Source: an uncultured Ruminococcus sp. (GTDB taxonomy: Bacteria > Bacillota > Clostridia > Oscillospirales > Acutalibacteraceae). Taken from it: a stretch of DNA of 28,723 nt. Below, piece by piece: positions 1 through 7,288 of this stretch; positions within the stretch are counted from its first letter, which is position 1, and every line of letters begins with the position of its first letter. The position numbers and the translations under genes are program-made. A model generated the notes under the pieces. It did no database searches. It worked only from the letters and a program-made list of their open reading frames with translations, and was not told the DNA's origin. The stretch spans positions 69,070-97,792 of the forward strand of contig CAJUGO010000006.1 in NCBI GenBank assembly GCA_910585865.1, read 5' to 3'.

Positions 1-101
1 CCCGGACTGTTTTCTTAACGCTCGCCTTCGAGTCTCTTCCGCCGCATATTTTATGCAAAAAATAAAGAGAAGCCATAATGACTTCTCTTTATTGGCGCGC
101 C
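1..101 (-). repeat. Second tandem tRNA-Arg-linked repeat unit, cut by the window edge
   Basis: This block matches 185-285 at 99 of 101 positions; the differences are at 56/240 and 81/265. Read on the minus strand it starts with GGCGCGCCA (101-93), which is the tRNA-Arg acceptor end with CCA. A terminator hairpin follows (92-57), then a short spacer, then a 19-nt inverted copy of the tRNA T-arm/acceptor (45-27), then the first bases of the conserved core. The rest of the unit lies outside the window, so the number of copies is unknown. The duplicated tRNA fragment is too short to be a tRNA. Confidence 0.85.
57..92 (-). terminator. Duplicated terminator hairpin in second repeat unit
   Basis: This is a copy of the tRNA-Arg terminator 184 bp further on. 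The single change in the stem (81) leaves a G-T wobble on the minus strand, so the hairpin and its T-rich tail are kept. It would stop any transcript that reads through the first unit. Confidence 0.6.
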
Positions 102-285
102 TTACTTATGAAATAACTTTTACCTCGCTTGTTGCGGCGTGTTCAATCTAAAATATTCATCTGCGCTCTCACTAAAAACAGTCCCCCGGACTGTTTTCTT
201 AACGCTCGCCTTCGAGTCTCTTCCGCCGCATATTTTATGTAAAAAATAAAGAGAAGCCATAATGGCTTCTCTTTATTGGCGCGCC
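102..285 (-). repeat. First tandem tRNA-Arg-linked repeat unit (184 bp)
   Basis: Read on the minus strand, the unit begins inside the tRNA 3' end (285-277), then holds the terminator and a spacer. Next comes 229-211, which is the reverse complement of the tRNA T-arm/acceptor segment with 18 of 19 bases matching. After 7 nt comes core block 1 (203-159) with an AAAACAGTCC/GGACTGTTTT hairpin. After 16 nt comes core block 2 (142-122), followed by 20 nt leading into the next tRNA 3' copy. Core blocks and spacings recur at the tRNA-Met locus (28187-28295), whose arm matches that tRNA instead. I see no coding sequence in it. Confidence 0.85.
241..276 (-). terminator. Intrinsic terminator of tRNA-Arg
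   Basis: The stem AATAAAGAGAAGCC pairs with GGCTTCTCTTTATT around a 5-nt loop. On the minus strand it is followed by a run of six T. It begins directly after the encoded CCA end. Confidence 0.8.
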
Positions 286-353
286 GGAAGAGACTCGAAC
301 TCCCGACCTTCTGATTCGTAGTCAGACACTCTATCCAGCTGAGCTACCGGCGC
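277..353 (-). tRNA. tRNA-Arg (anticodon ACG)
   Basis: This is a 77-nt cloverleaf. The acceptor is GCGCCGG/CCGGCGC with discriminator G and an encoded CCA (279-277). The D-arm reads AGCTCAGCTGGATAGAG. The anticodon stem TCTGA/TCAGA encloses loop CTACGAA, giving anticodon ACG (wobble A normally deaminated to inosine, reading CGN arginine codons). The T-loop is TTCGAGT. It is transcribed leftwards from its own promoter and stopped by the hairpin at 276-241. Its 3' end is repeated directly at 101-93 and inversely at 229-211 and 45-27. Confidence 0.97.
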
Positions 354-382
354 ATATGCGGCCGTATTCAGCCGCAAGTAGT

Positions 383-411
383 ATATTATCATATATTTAA
401 GCGAAATGCAA
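383..411 (-). promoter_or_regulatory. Probable promoter of tRNA-Arg
   Basis: On the minus strand, TTGCAT (411-406), a 17-nt spacer and TAATAT (388-383) lie about 30 nt before the tRNA. A small inverted repeat, GCGGC/GCCGC (358-375), sits in the precursor leader. The match is moderate at both hexamers. Confidence 0.5.
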
Positions 412-419
412 GTGTTTTT

Positions 420-1832
420 TTAATTTTTGGCATCAAAAAATGCAAAAAATGCTCTGTATGCCATATATACATCTGTTTTTGACACAATTTCAAAGGGGGC
501 ATGCATTGAAAGTACAGGTACTCCCAGATCAACGACATCAACATTCATATTGGCAACATATTTGGCAATTGTTCCGCCGCCGCCACCGTCAACCTTGCCA
601 AGCTCTCCGACCTGCCAGAGAATATCATTTGTTTCAAGCATTGCTCTGATTTTCCCCATATATTCGGCTGATGCATCAGAAGTATCATACTTTCCGCCGT
701 GACCGGTATATTTTGCAATTATTACGCCGTTGTTAAGATATGAGCTGTTAGCCGCCTCATAGGCTGACGCATATGTCGGGTCAAATGCCGCGCTTACATC
801 CGCCGAAAGACAAGTACTCTTTGAAAGCGCCCTGTAACCGTCAACTCCGTCCTGCTTTGCAAGATCATATATAAAATATCTCAAAAAGTCACTCTGCATA
901 CCTGTGTTGCCGTCACTGCCTGTTTCCTCTTTGTCTGTAAGATATGTTATGCAGGTCTGCTCAGGGGCCTCAACATCAACAGCCGCCATCACGGCAGGAT
1001 AAGCACAAACCTTGTCATCGTGACCGTAACCGCCTATCATACTTGCATCGAATCCGATGTCCTTGGACTTATACGATGGAATAAGGCACAGCTCGGCAGA
1101 CAGGAAATCTCCCTCGCAGATTCCGTATTTTCTGTTTAGAACAGACATTACATTCAGCTTGACAAGATCTTTTTCATCATCTTCGGTATCATACGGACGT
1201 GAACCGACAAGCACATTGAGATTTTCACCCTCAATGGCTTTTGAAAGCGGCTTAGCGGCCTGATCTTTAGCAAGATGCGGAAGAAGGTCTGTTACACAGA
1301 AGCATGACTCATCATCTCTGTCGCCCCAGCTTATATCAACTCTTGTTCCGTCGAGTTTTACAACAGAACCGTGAAGTGACAGCGGAATTGTCGTCCACTG
1401 ATATTTTTTTATTCCGCCGTAATAATGAGTCTTGAAAAGTGCAAGGTTGTTTGCTTCATACAAAGGATTGGGCTTTAAATCTATTCGGGGTGAATCTATA
1501 TGGGCAATCGCAAGACGGGCGCCGTTTTTCACGCCGTTTTTGCCTATTACCGCAAGGGCAATTGCCTTGCCGCGGTTTATATAATATACCTTGTCTCCGG
1601 CGCTGTAGCTTTTATCGGCATCATATTCTTCAAAACCTGCACTCTCTGCAAGTTCAGCCGTATAGCGCACTGCTTCGCGCTCAATAGGTGAATTGTCAAG
1701 AAACTTCTTGTATCCGATACAAAAATTGTCCGCCTTTTGAATTTCTTCCTTTGACAGCGCCTTGATTCCCTTTGGCTCTGTCATCATTATTTGTTCCTTT
1801 AATTTTGCAGTTTTTGATTTTTCATCAGCCAT
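420..1832 (-). CDS. M18 family aminopeptidase (aspartyl aminopeptidase-like)
   Basis: A 470-aa zinc metallo-aminopeptidase of the M18 family, expected to act in the cytoplasm and release N-terminal residues, typically acidic ones, from peptides. The two-metal ligand set is visible: H111 and D113 in HIDSP, D272 in GYGHDDK, the E302-E303 pair in KEETGS, D345 in LSADV, and H444 in SMHAPFE. The length is normal for the family and there is no signal peptide. The ATG has GAAAGGACG upstream. It is the last gene of the leftward operon, 32 nt after the lytic transglycosylase gene, and ends just before the tRNA-Arg promoter. No separate terminator is obvious. The family call is firm; substrate preference is inferred. 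Confidence 0.95.
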   Translation of the reverse strand: MADEKSKTAKLKEQIMMTEPKGIKALSKEEIQKADNFCIGYKKFLDNSPIEREAVRYTAELAESAGFEEYDADKSYSAGDKVYYINRGKAIALAVIGKNGVKNGARLAIAHIDSPRIDLKPNPLYEANNLALFKTHYYGGIKKYQWTTIPLSLHGSVVKLDGTRVDISWGDRDDESCFCVTDLLPHLAKDQAAKPLSKAIEGENLNVLVGSRPYDTEDDEKDLVKLNVMSVLNRKYGICEGDFLSAELCLIPSYKSKDIGFDASMIGGYGHDDKVCAYPAVMAAVDVEAPEQTCITYLTDKEETGSDGNTGMQSDFLRYFIYDLAKQDGVDGYRALSKSTCLSADVSAAFDPTYASAYEAANSSYLNNGVIIAKYTGHGGKYDTSDASAEYMGKIRAMLETNDILWQVGELGKVDGGGGGTIAKYVANMNVDVVDLGVPVLSMHAPFEIVSKTDVYMAYRAFFAFFDAKN

Positions 1833-1864
1833 TATAATCGTCCTTTCAGTTAATCATTATTATT

Positions 1865-2479
1865 TTATGAATAATATAACTTGATATACATTTCTTTTGC
1901 ACTTTCAACCCTTTCAACATAATTGCTGGTTTCGGGGTAGGGAATTGAGTCAAGATTTATTCCGTCACTGCTGTAATTACTGTCAGCAAGCCAGTCGCCC
2001 ACAACAAATCCCGCATTGTATGCGGCAACAGCAGAACGTTCCGTACCGTAATAATCATAAAAATATTTGAGCAGATAACTGCCGTAATCAATGCAGATTT
2101 CGGGATTAAACAAATCATCTTCCGAATATTCTCCGGCACAGCCCCTCTTTTCCTGAAGCCACTCAAACGATGACGGCATCATCTGCATCACTCCGCATGC
2201 TCCGGCATCAGACTGTGCATCGGCGTCAAATCCGCTCTCAGTACGTATAACTGCATAAATAAGAGCAGGGTCAAGTCCGTATTCCTCTGCTGCCTTGTCA
2301 ACATATTCGCTGTATTTTTGCGGATAATTAAGCTCCTCAAGGTTTTTCTTTGTATCCTCATAAAAATTTGTTATAAAAAACACTATTGCCCCTGCAAGAA
2401 CTGCAATAGCGGCAATCCATGCAATAAATTTTTTTCCTGCCCGGTTTTTTCTTCTGTAATGTTGTGAAGCCTGTGGCAT
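1865..2479 (-). CDS. Membrane-anchored lytic transglycosylase (SLT domain)
   Basis: A 204-aa protein with a short basic N-terminus, one transmembrane segment (about residues 19-37) and an extracellular SLT/goose-lysozyme-like domain (about 55-200). Family motifs are present: catalytic E81 in RTESGF, GVMQMMP (96-102), AYNAG (153-157) and YPETSNYVERV (181-191). Such enzymes cleave the MurNAc-GlcNAc bond of peptidoglycan and form anhydro-MurNAc. The ATG follows GAGGTGATTAA and starts directly after the coaE stop, which suggests translational coupling. Its role in wall turnover is inferred from the family. The target (growth, division or spore cortex) cannot be told from sequence. Confidence 0.93.
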   Translation of the reverse strand: MPQASQHYRRKNRAGKKFIAWIAAIAVLAGAIVFFITNFYEDTKKNLEELNYPQKYSEYVDKAAEEYGLDPALIYAVIRTESGFDADAQSDAGACGVMQMMPSSFEWLQEKRGCAGEYSEDDLFNPEICIDYGSYLLKYFYDYYGTERSAVAAYNAGFVVGDWLADSNYSSDGINLDSIPYPETSNYVERVESAKEMYIKLYYS

Positions 2480-3094
2480 TTAATCACCTCGGTTTGGTCC
2501 CAGCTCCGATAAAATCTCTTTAATCTGTTCCTGTGTTTTATTTAACTCATGGTTGTTATTGATTATATAATCAGCATTTTTTCTGAAAAAGTCTTCGTCG
2601 TACTGTGCATTAACTCTTTGCAGCGCCTGCTCCCTGCTGATTTTGTCACGGCGGCATATGCGTTCAATCCTTGTTTGCAGGTCAGCTGTAACACTTATTA
2701 TTACATCACAAATCATGTCTGCATTGCACTCAAAAAGCTGGGGAGCATCAAACACAACAAGTTCTGCACCGCCGAAAGCAGCAGCCTTTATTTCTCTTAA
2801 AAATTCATAAATCACAAACGGGTGCACAATAGAATTAAGCAGTTCGGTATTTTTCTTTGACGAAAATGCCTTTTGAGCAAGCACAGGACGATTGAGTGAA
2901 CCGTCACAGTTTATTATTTCAGCTCCGAAAGCCGAAGAAAGTGACTTAATGCACACAGAACCTGAATTATACAGCCGGGCAACGAGCAAATCTGCATTTA
3001 TAACACAAATTCCGTCACCCTTTATAAATTCTGCAACTGTGCTTTTGCCTGCACCGCTTTGACCCGTAAGTCCTATAATTCTATATTTTTTCAA
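2480..3094 (-). CDS. coaE: Dephospho-CoA kinase
   Basis: Catalyses the last step of CoA synthesis, phosphorylating dephospho-CoA with ATP in the cytoplasm. The P-loop GLTGQSGAGKST lies at residues 8-19, and the usual lid and CoA-binding parts follow. The length (204 aa) is typical. No ATG is available at the start. A longer reading from TTG at 3100 would leave only 1 nt after the ribosome site GAGGTG, whereas TTG at 3094 gives 7 nt, so I choose 3094. It overlaps the end of tsaC by 14 nt, consistent with coupled translation, and its stop abuts the transglycosylase start. Confidence 0.93.
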   Translation of the reverse strand: MKKYRIIGLTGQSGAGKSTVAEFIKGDGICVINADLLVARLYNSGSVCIKSLSSAFGAEIINCDGSLNRPVLAQKAFSSKKNTELLNSIVHPFVIYEFLREIKAAAFGGAELVVFDAPQLFECNADMICDVIISVTADLQTRIERICRRDKISREQALQRVNAQYDEDFFRKNADYIINNNHELNKTQEQIKEILSELGPNRGD

Positions 3095-4124
3095 GGTCAA
3101 TCACCTCAAAACCCGCCGCTCTTATAAGCCTGTTGTATACTGCCATTCCAACTCCGTCAACAGAAGGAAGCCTTGAATATACTACGCTGATATCACCGTG
3201 TTCATCAATCTTTCTGAGTTCGTCAAAAAGTCTGTGTGCATGCGCAGTATAATTGTTCCGCCTGCCAAGCGAAAACACCTGTGTATTCAGCAGCGGTATA
3301 TCCTCGTCACAGCACAAAGCGGCGACGCCTTTTCCTGAATTTTTATTTACATAATTAATATACTCATCATCGCTGCATTTAAGAAGTATAACCCTCGCCT
3401 TTGGAGCATAATGCTTATATTTCATCCCCGGACTTGCCGCTTTTTGTCCGTCCTCAAGCTTATTGAGCACCGCACTGTCAATCTCAACATCGCCGAGAAT
3501 TTCTTTGAGCTGTTCAGCCGTAACTCCTCCGGGACGGAGTACACGCGGGATATCTGAAGCAAGTGTTATAACCGTGCTTTCTACCCCAACATCGCTTGTT
3601 CCCCCGTCAATGACTGCATTTATTTTTCCGCACATATCCTTCATTACATGAGCTGCACTTGTTGGACTGGGCGAACCTGAAAGATTTGCCGACGGAGCGG
3701 CAAGCACCGTACCTGACTGCCTGATAAGCTCCCGCGCGGCAGGGTGACTCGGAAGCCTTATTGCTACGGTATCAAGCCCTGCAGAAACCTCGTCGGGAAT
3801 AACCGCAGATTTCTTCATAATAATTGTAAGCGGTCCGGGCCAGAACCTGTCGGCAAGTATTTTTGCGTTGTTTGGAATTTCACTTACCAGATTAAATCTT
3901 TGAATATCGGAAAAATCTGCAATATGTACAATAAGCGGATTATCCATAGGTCTGCCCTTGGCTTTGAATATCTCTGCAACAGCTTTGCCGTTAAGCGCAT
4001 CTGCGGCAAGTCCGTAAACTGTTTCGGTAGGCATGCCGACCAGTCCGCCGTCTTTGATAATTTTTGCGGCAGCTTTTATATCATCAGGTGTATTTTTTAA
4101 AAGTATTGTATTCAATATTTTCAC
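3081..4124 (-). CDS. tsaC: L-threonylcarbamoyladenylate synthase (Sua5/YwlC type)
   Basis: Makes threonylcarbamoyl-AMP from threonine, bicarbonate and ATP, the first step of t6A37 modification of ANN-decoding tRNAs. The YrdC-like catalytic domain fills about residues 10-200, with the substrate-binding stretch KAKGRPMDNPLIVH and PSANLSGSPSPTS. At 347 aa it is the long form with the extra C-terminal Sua5 domain (about 215-345). The start is GTG at 4124 just after an AGG. A TTG three codons later would have better spacing from AGGGTG, so the exact start is uncertain. It lies 6 nt after prfA and overlaps coaE, inside a translation-related operon. Confidence 0.93.
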   Translation of the reverse strand: MKILNTILLKNTPDDIKAAAKIIKDGGLVGMPTETVYGLAADALNGKAVAEIFKAKGRPMDNPLIVHIADFSDIQRFNLVSEIPNNAKILADRFWPGPLTIIMKKSAVIPDEVSAGLDTVAIRLPSHPAARELIRQSGTVLAAPSANLSGSPSPTSAAHVMKDMCGKINAVIDGGTSDVGVESTVITLASDIPRVLRPGGVTAEQLKEILGDVEIDSAVLNKLEDGQKAASPGMKYKHYAPKARVILLKCSDDEYINYVNKNSGKGVAALCCDEDIPLLNTQVFSLGRRNNYTAHAHRLFDELRKIDEHGDISVVYSRLPSVDGVGMAVYNRLIRAAGFEVIDLEKI

Positions 4125-4130
4125 CCTATT

Positions 4131-5207
4131 TTAATTTGCGGACATACTTTCTTTAAGCTTTTCAGCTCTGTCAGCCGTAACAAGAGCGTCTATAACTTCA
4201 TCAAGGTTTCCGTTGAGAATATCCTCAAGCTTGTACAATGTAAGACCGATTCTGTGGTCGGTCAGTCTGCCCTGAGGATAGTTGTATGTCCTGATTCGTT
4301 CACTTCTGTCACCTGTACCAACCTGAGTTTTCCTGTCGGCGGCAATTTCGCTTGCCTGTTTATCCTGTTTTTCTTTAAGCAAACGGCTTTTCAGAACCTT
4401 TAATGCTTTATCCTTATTTTTGTACTGACTTCTTTCATCCTGGCATTCAACTACAGTTCCTGTGGGAATGTGTGTAATACGGATTGCAGAACTTGTTTTG
4501 TTGATGTGCTGTCCGCCCGCTCCGCTTGAACGGAAAGTATCTATTTTTAAATCATTTGGATCAATCTCAAGCTCAACATCCTCAGCCTCAGGCAAAACTG
4601 CAACCGTTGTGGTTGAGGTATGCACCCTGCCCTGACTTTCGGTTTCGGGAACACGCTGTACACGGTGAACACCGCTTTCATATTTAAAACGTGAGTATGC
4701 TCCGTTTCCCTCAATCATAAAGGATATTTCCTTATAACCGCCAAGCTCGGTTTCATTTGCATTTATAACTTCGATTTTGTAACCGCGCTTTTCTGCATAC
4801 ATTGTATACATTCTGAAAAGCACAGAGCTGAACAATGCAGATTCCTCTCCGCCGGCTCCGCCTCTGATTTCAATTATTACATTTCGCTCATCATTAGGGT
4901 CTTTTGGCAAAAGCAGAATTTTAAGCTCGTCTGAAAGTTTTTCAATATTGCTTTTTGCCTCTTCAAGCTCTGCCTGGGCAAGTTCTTTTAACTCTTTGTC
5001 ACTGCTTTCCTCCAGAATCTCAAGGCTTTCCTTTTCTGTCTGCACGGCTTCCTTATATCTGCGGTAAGTCAGCACAATTTCCTCAATTGACTTTATTTCT
5101 TTCATTGTCTTTTGATATTCATCGGGATTGCCTGCAACAGACGGCTGATACAGCCTTTGTGAAAGTTCGGAATATCTTTTATCAAAAATCTCTATTTTTT
5201 CAAACAT
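4131..5207 (-). CDS. prfA: Peptide chain release factor 1 (RF1)
   Basis: Recognises UAA and UAG stop codons in the ribosomal A site and triggers peptide release. The 358-aa length is standard. The GGQ motif that enters the peptidyl transferase centre is at 231-233, in GAGGQHINKTSSAIR. The stop-codon PxT tripeptide is PET at 187-189 in RVPETESQG, which marks RF1 rather than RF2 (SPF). The ATG has AAGG upstream, overlapping the DUF951 stop. prmC (hemK), which methylates the GGQ glutamine and often adjoins prfA, is not in this operon. Confidence 0.98.
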   Translation of the reverse strand: MFEKIEIFDKRYSELSQRLYQPSVAGNPDEYQKTMKEIKSIEEIVLTYRRYKEAVQTEKESLEILEESSDKELKELAQAELEEAKSNIEKLSDELKILLLPKDPNDERNVIIEIRGGAGGEESALFSSVLFRMYTMYAEKRGYKIEVINANETELGGYKEISFMIEGNGAYSRFKYESGVHRVQRVPETESQGRVHTSTTTVAVLPEAEDVELEIDPNDLKIDTFRSSGAGGQHINKTSSAIRITHIPTGTVVECQDERSQYKNKDKALKVLKSRLLKEKQDKQASEIAADRKTQVGTGDRSERIRTYNYPQGRLTDHRIGLTLYKLEDILNGNLDEVIDALVTADRAEKLKESMSAN

Positions 5208-5216
5208 ACTTCTACC

Positions 5217-5396
5217 TTAATCCGTAATAATTTTTTTTATGTTTTTCTCAATTTTGCCTCGGGAAGCCATAATCTCATGACCGCATTTTTCGCACTTAAT
5301 TTTAAAATCCATTCCTACACGCAGCACAGAAAACATTTTCCCGCCGCACGGGTGCTGCTTTTTCATCTCAATACGGTCGCCTACGTTTATATTCAG
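5217..5396 (-). CDS. DUF951 family small protein, apparent CTG start
   Basis: A 59-aa protein too short for usual ORF calling. Read from CTG it runs (M)NINVGDRIEMKKQHPCGGK, then a segment with VLRVGMDFKIKC and CEKCGHEIMASRGK. This fits DUF951, a Firmicutes family of unknown function with VGD, MKKxHPCG and a C..CxxC zinc-ribbon-like set (C17, C35, C38). A strong GGAGG sits 7 nt before the CTG, and no ATG, GTG or TTG is available in frame near it. The first in-frame ATG is 10 codons inside, without a ribosome site. Its TAA stop overlaps the prfA ribosome site, so it leads the operon. The family call is firm; the start codon is inferred. Confidence 0.85.
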   Translation of the reverse strand: MNINVGDRIEMKKQHPCGGKMFSVLRVGMDFKIKCEKCGHEIMASRGKIEKNIKKIITD

Positions 5397-5472
5397 AAAA
5401 ACACCTCCAAAAACTGCAAAAAATGATGCATTAAGTTACATTATATAACATCCGCTTAACAATTCAGTAAAT

Positions 5473-5501
5473 ATTATACATCAATTTGCCGTCAATATCA
5501 A
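5473..5501 (-). promoter_or_regulatory. Probable promoter of the DUF951-prfA-tsaC-coaE operon
   Basis: On the minus strand TTGATA (5501-5496), 17 nt and a perfect TATAAT (5478-5473) lie about 75 nt before the DUF951 start. A second TATAAT closer to the gene lacks a good -35. Confidence 0.6.
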
Positions 5502-5574
5502 CACAGGGATTTTATACATGCATTAACTATAACTTTTCGGTCATAAATGCCCGTCCTATCAGACAGCGGCTAAA

Positions 5575-6231
5575 TCAGAAAATTCCTGCATACCCCAAAA
5601 GATTTGTATATTCAAGAGCAAACGCAACGGGAACCGAAATGAGAAACGACAGGCCTGTCTGCCTGATGTTTTTATAGAGTACTCCAATGACTGCAAGCCA
5701 CATTATAAATTCTGTCCAATATGTAATATGAAAATCAGATATATTCAGATGAAATGCAAGATCGCAAAAAACTGCAATAAGTACAGATGAAATGCCCACA
5801 GCCAATGCTCCCCTGCCCCTTGCATACCAGCAAACAAATGCCGCAAACGGAGATATAACGGTAAATATGAGCCATATCACAAGGTATGAAATATCGGGAT
5901 AAAACCCTGCAAAAATACGTGTATACAAATAGTATCCGAACAGCATTCCGATAAAAAATGAAAATACGTTTATTCCTGCTTTGAGCGGAGATTTGCTGAA
6001 CACGGCAATTACAACTGCAATAAACATCCATACCGCAAATCTGCCGAAAAAATTGCTGATATCAAGCCACTGCAAAAACACAGGAAATTCATTTCTAGGT
6101 ACACAATCCAGAAATTTTGCAAACACGCCCATTGCAAAACCAAAGAGTAAAACCAAAACCGCAGTTACTATTTGCTTTTGCACAGACATTTTCCCAACCG
6201 GTTTTCTGGTTTTATTTAAATATTTAAGCAT
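5575..6231 (-). CDS. Multi-pass membrane protein, possibly DUF6518
   Basis: A 218-aa hydrophobic protein with about seven predicted membrane segments and short loops, including GRFAVWMFIAVVIAVFSKSP, a stretch with FFIGMLFGYYLYT, and ISPFAAFVCWYARGRG. The pattern GRFA..W...FSxSPxxA..NV..FFxGM..YY resembles what I recall of DUF6518 proteins, but I cannot confirm it. The function is unknown. The ATG follows GGGGTGAAATA. It stands alone, between the operon promoter at 5473-5501 and the lipase terminator. No clear terminator of its own is visible. Confidence 0.75.
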   Translation of the reverse strand: MLKYLNKTRKPVGKMSVQKQIVTAVLVLLFGFAMGVFAKFLDCVPRNEFPVFLQWLDISNFFGRFAVWMFIAVVIAVFSKSPLKAGINVFSFFIGMLFGYYLYTRIFAGFYPDISYLVIWLIFTVISPFAAFVCWYARGRGALAVGISSVLIAVFCDLAFHLNISDFHITYWTEFIMWLAVIGVLYKNIRQTGLSFLISVPVAFALEYTNLLGYAGIF

Positions 6232-6334
6232 TATTTCACCCCGTTGTTAAATTAATAATCCGTCAGTTTCAGCACATATGCTCAAAGCAAAATGAAATTT
6301 GCCGAGAAACTGCTCTTGTTTATTAACAAATAAT

Positions 6335-6366
6335 AGGGCGTGTCAGATAAAATTCGGATACGCCCT
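6335..6366 (-). terminator. Probable terminator of the patatin-like gene
   Basis: AGGGCGT pairs with ACGCCCT across a partly paired inner stem (TCCGAA/TTATCTGA type). On the minus strand an AT-rich ATTATTTG tail follows. It lies 12 nt after the gene. Confidence 0.6.
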
Positions 6367-6377
6367 TATAAAATAAT

Positions 6378-7274
6378 TTAATTTTCACCAAAGATTTCAA
6401 GAATTTTTTCTTTATGCGCCATAATTGCATTATAGCCCTCATTAATAGTTTCATCAACACTGTCCATAGAAAAAAGCTGAGTGTTTTTATTGTTTATCTG
6501 TACCGTATAATCTGCCATCTCCATTGACTTGCGCGTACCGTCAATGGAATAAACATCAAGGGCACGCCAAATAACCTTGATAAGTCCTCCCAGACCTGCA
6601 TCAGGATCATAATTCATAATATTAAATCCGATAGCCAGAATCTTGCCTACACCCATATCACGAAGTATTTTGACAGGGAGATTATCTTTGGAGCCACCGT
6701 CAATAAAGTTATATTTATCATATGTGCAGGTGGTATAAATAGCCGGAAACGACATGCTCGCACGCACGGCAGTTTCAAGCGGCGCACCGCATATATAATG
6801 TATATGATCATTTTCAAGATGTTCTTCTTCTGTTGTGAAAATACACTCGTCAGTGGTAAGCGTATCCACAGTACAAACAGAAAGATTAATCGGCAGATCT
6901 CTGAATCCCTTTATTCCCTTCTCATCCATTATCTGCTTTATAACATCTGAGATCAACTCACCTGATTTTATTCCGTCTTTTCTTATATTTTTGTTAAGTA
7001 TAAATTGCGCCAGCGACTTAAAAATAAGTCCGTTGTCAATTTCAGCAAGTGATTTCCAATGCTTTTTTGCAAATACCTTCATTTCTTCCGCCGTGCAGCC
7101 CATAGCCGTAATTGCCGCCATAGCCGCCCCCGAGCTTGTACCTGATACAAAACGGGGATGTATTCCAAGCTCATACAAAGCCTGAACAGCACCGATATGT
7201 GCTATGCCCTGAAGTCCTCCTCCTGAAAATGCAATTCCGATTGAATTTTTACGTTCTTTTCTGTCAAGTGTCAT
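6378..7274 (-). CDS. Patatin-like phospholipase family protein
   Basis: A 298-aa serine lipid hydrolase of the patatin/RssA type. The oxyanion-hole glycine loop is GGGLQG (18-23), the nucleophile elbow is GTSSG (45-49, catalytic S47), and the catalytic aspartate is D192 in DGGSKDNLP. No signal peptide or membrane segment is seen, so it probably acts on the inner face of the membrane; the lipid substrate is unknown. The ATG follows AGAGGAATTAAAA. It lies 14 nt after the GT39-type gene and probably shares its transcript. Active-site residues are complete, so enzymatic activity is likely. Confidence 0.93.
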   Translation of the reverse strand: MTLDRKERKNSIGIAFSGGGLQGIAHIGAVQALYELGIHPRFVSGTSSGAAMAAITAMGCTAEEMKVFAKKHWKSLAEIDNGLIFKSLAQFILNKNIRKDGIKSGELISDVIKQIMDEKGIKGFRDLPINLSVCTVDTLTTDECIFTTEEEHLENDHIHYICGAPLETAVRASMSFPAIYTTCTYDKYNFIDGGSKDNLPVKILRDMGVGKILAIGFNIMNYDPDAGLGGLIKVIWRALDVYSIDGTRKSMEMADYTVQINNKNTQLFSMDSVDETINEGYNAIMAHKEKILEIFGEN

Positions 7275-7288
7275 TTTTAATTCCTCTT

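Noticed and set aside
1..300. Repeats at the left edge as a CRISPR array
   Set aside because: The period is 184 bp, the repeat covers the whole visible unit without unique spacers, and it contains a tRNA end and a terminator.
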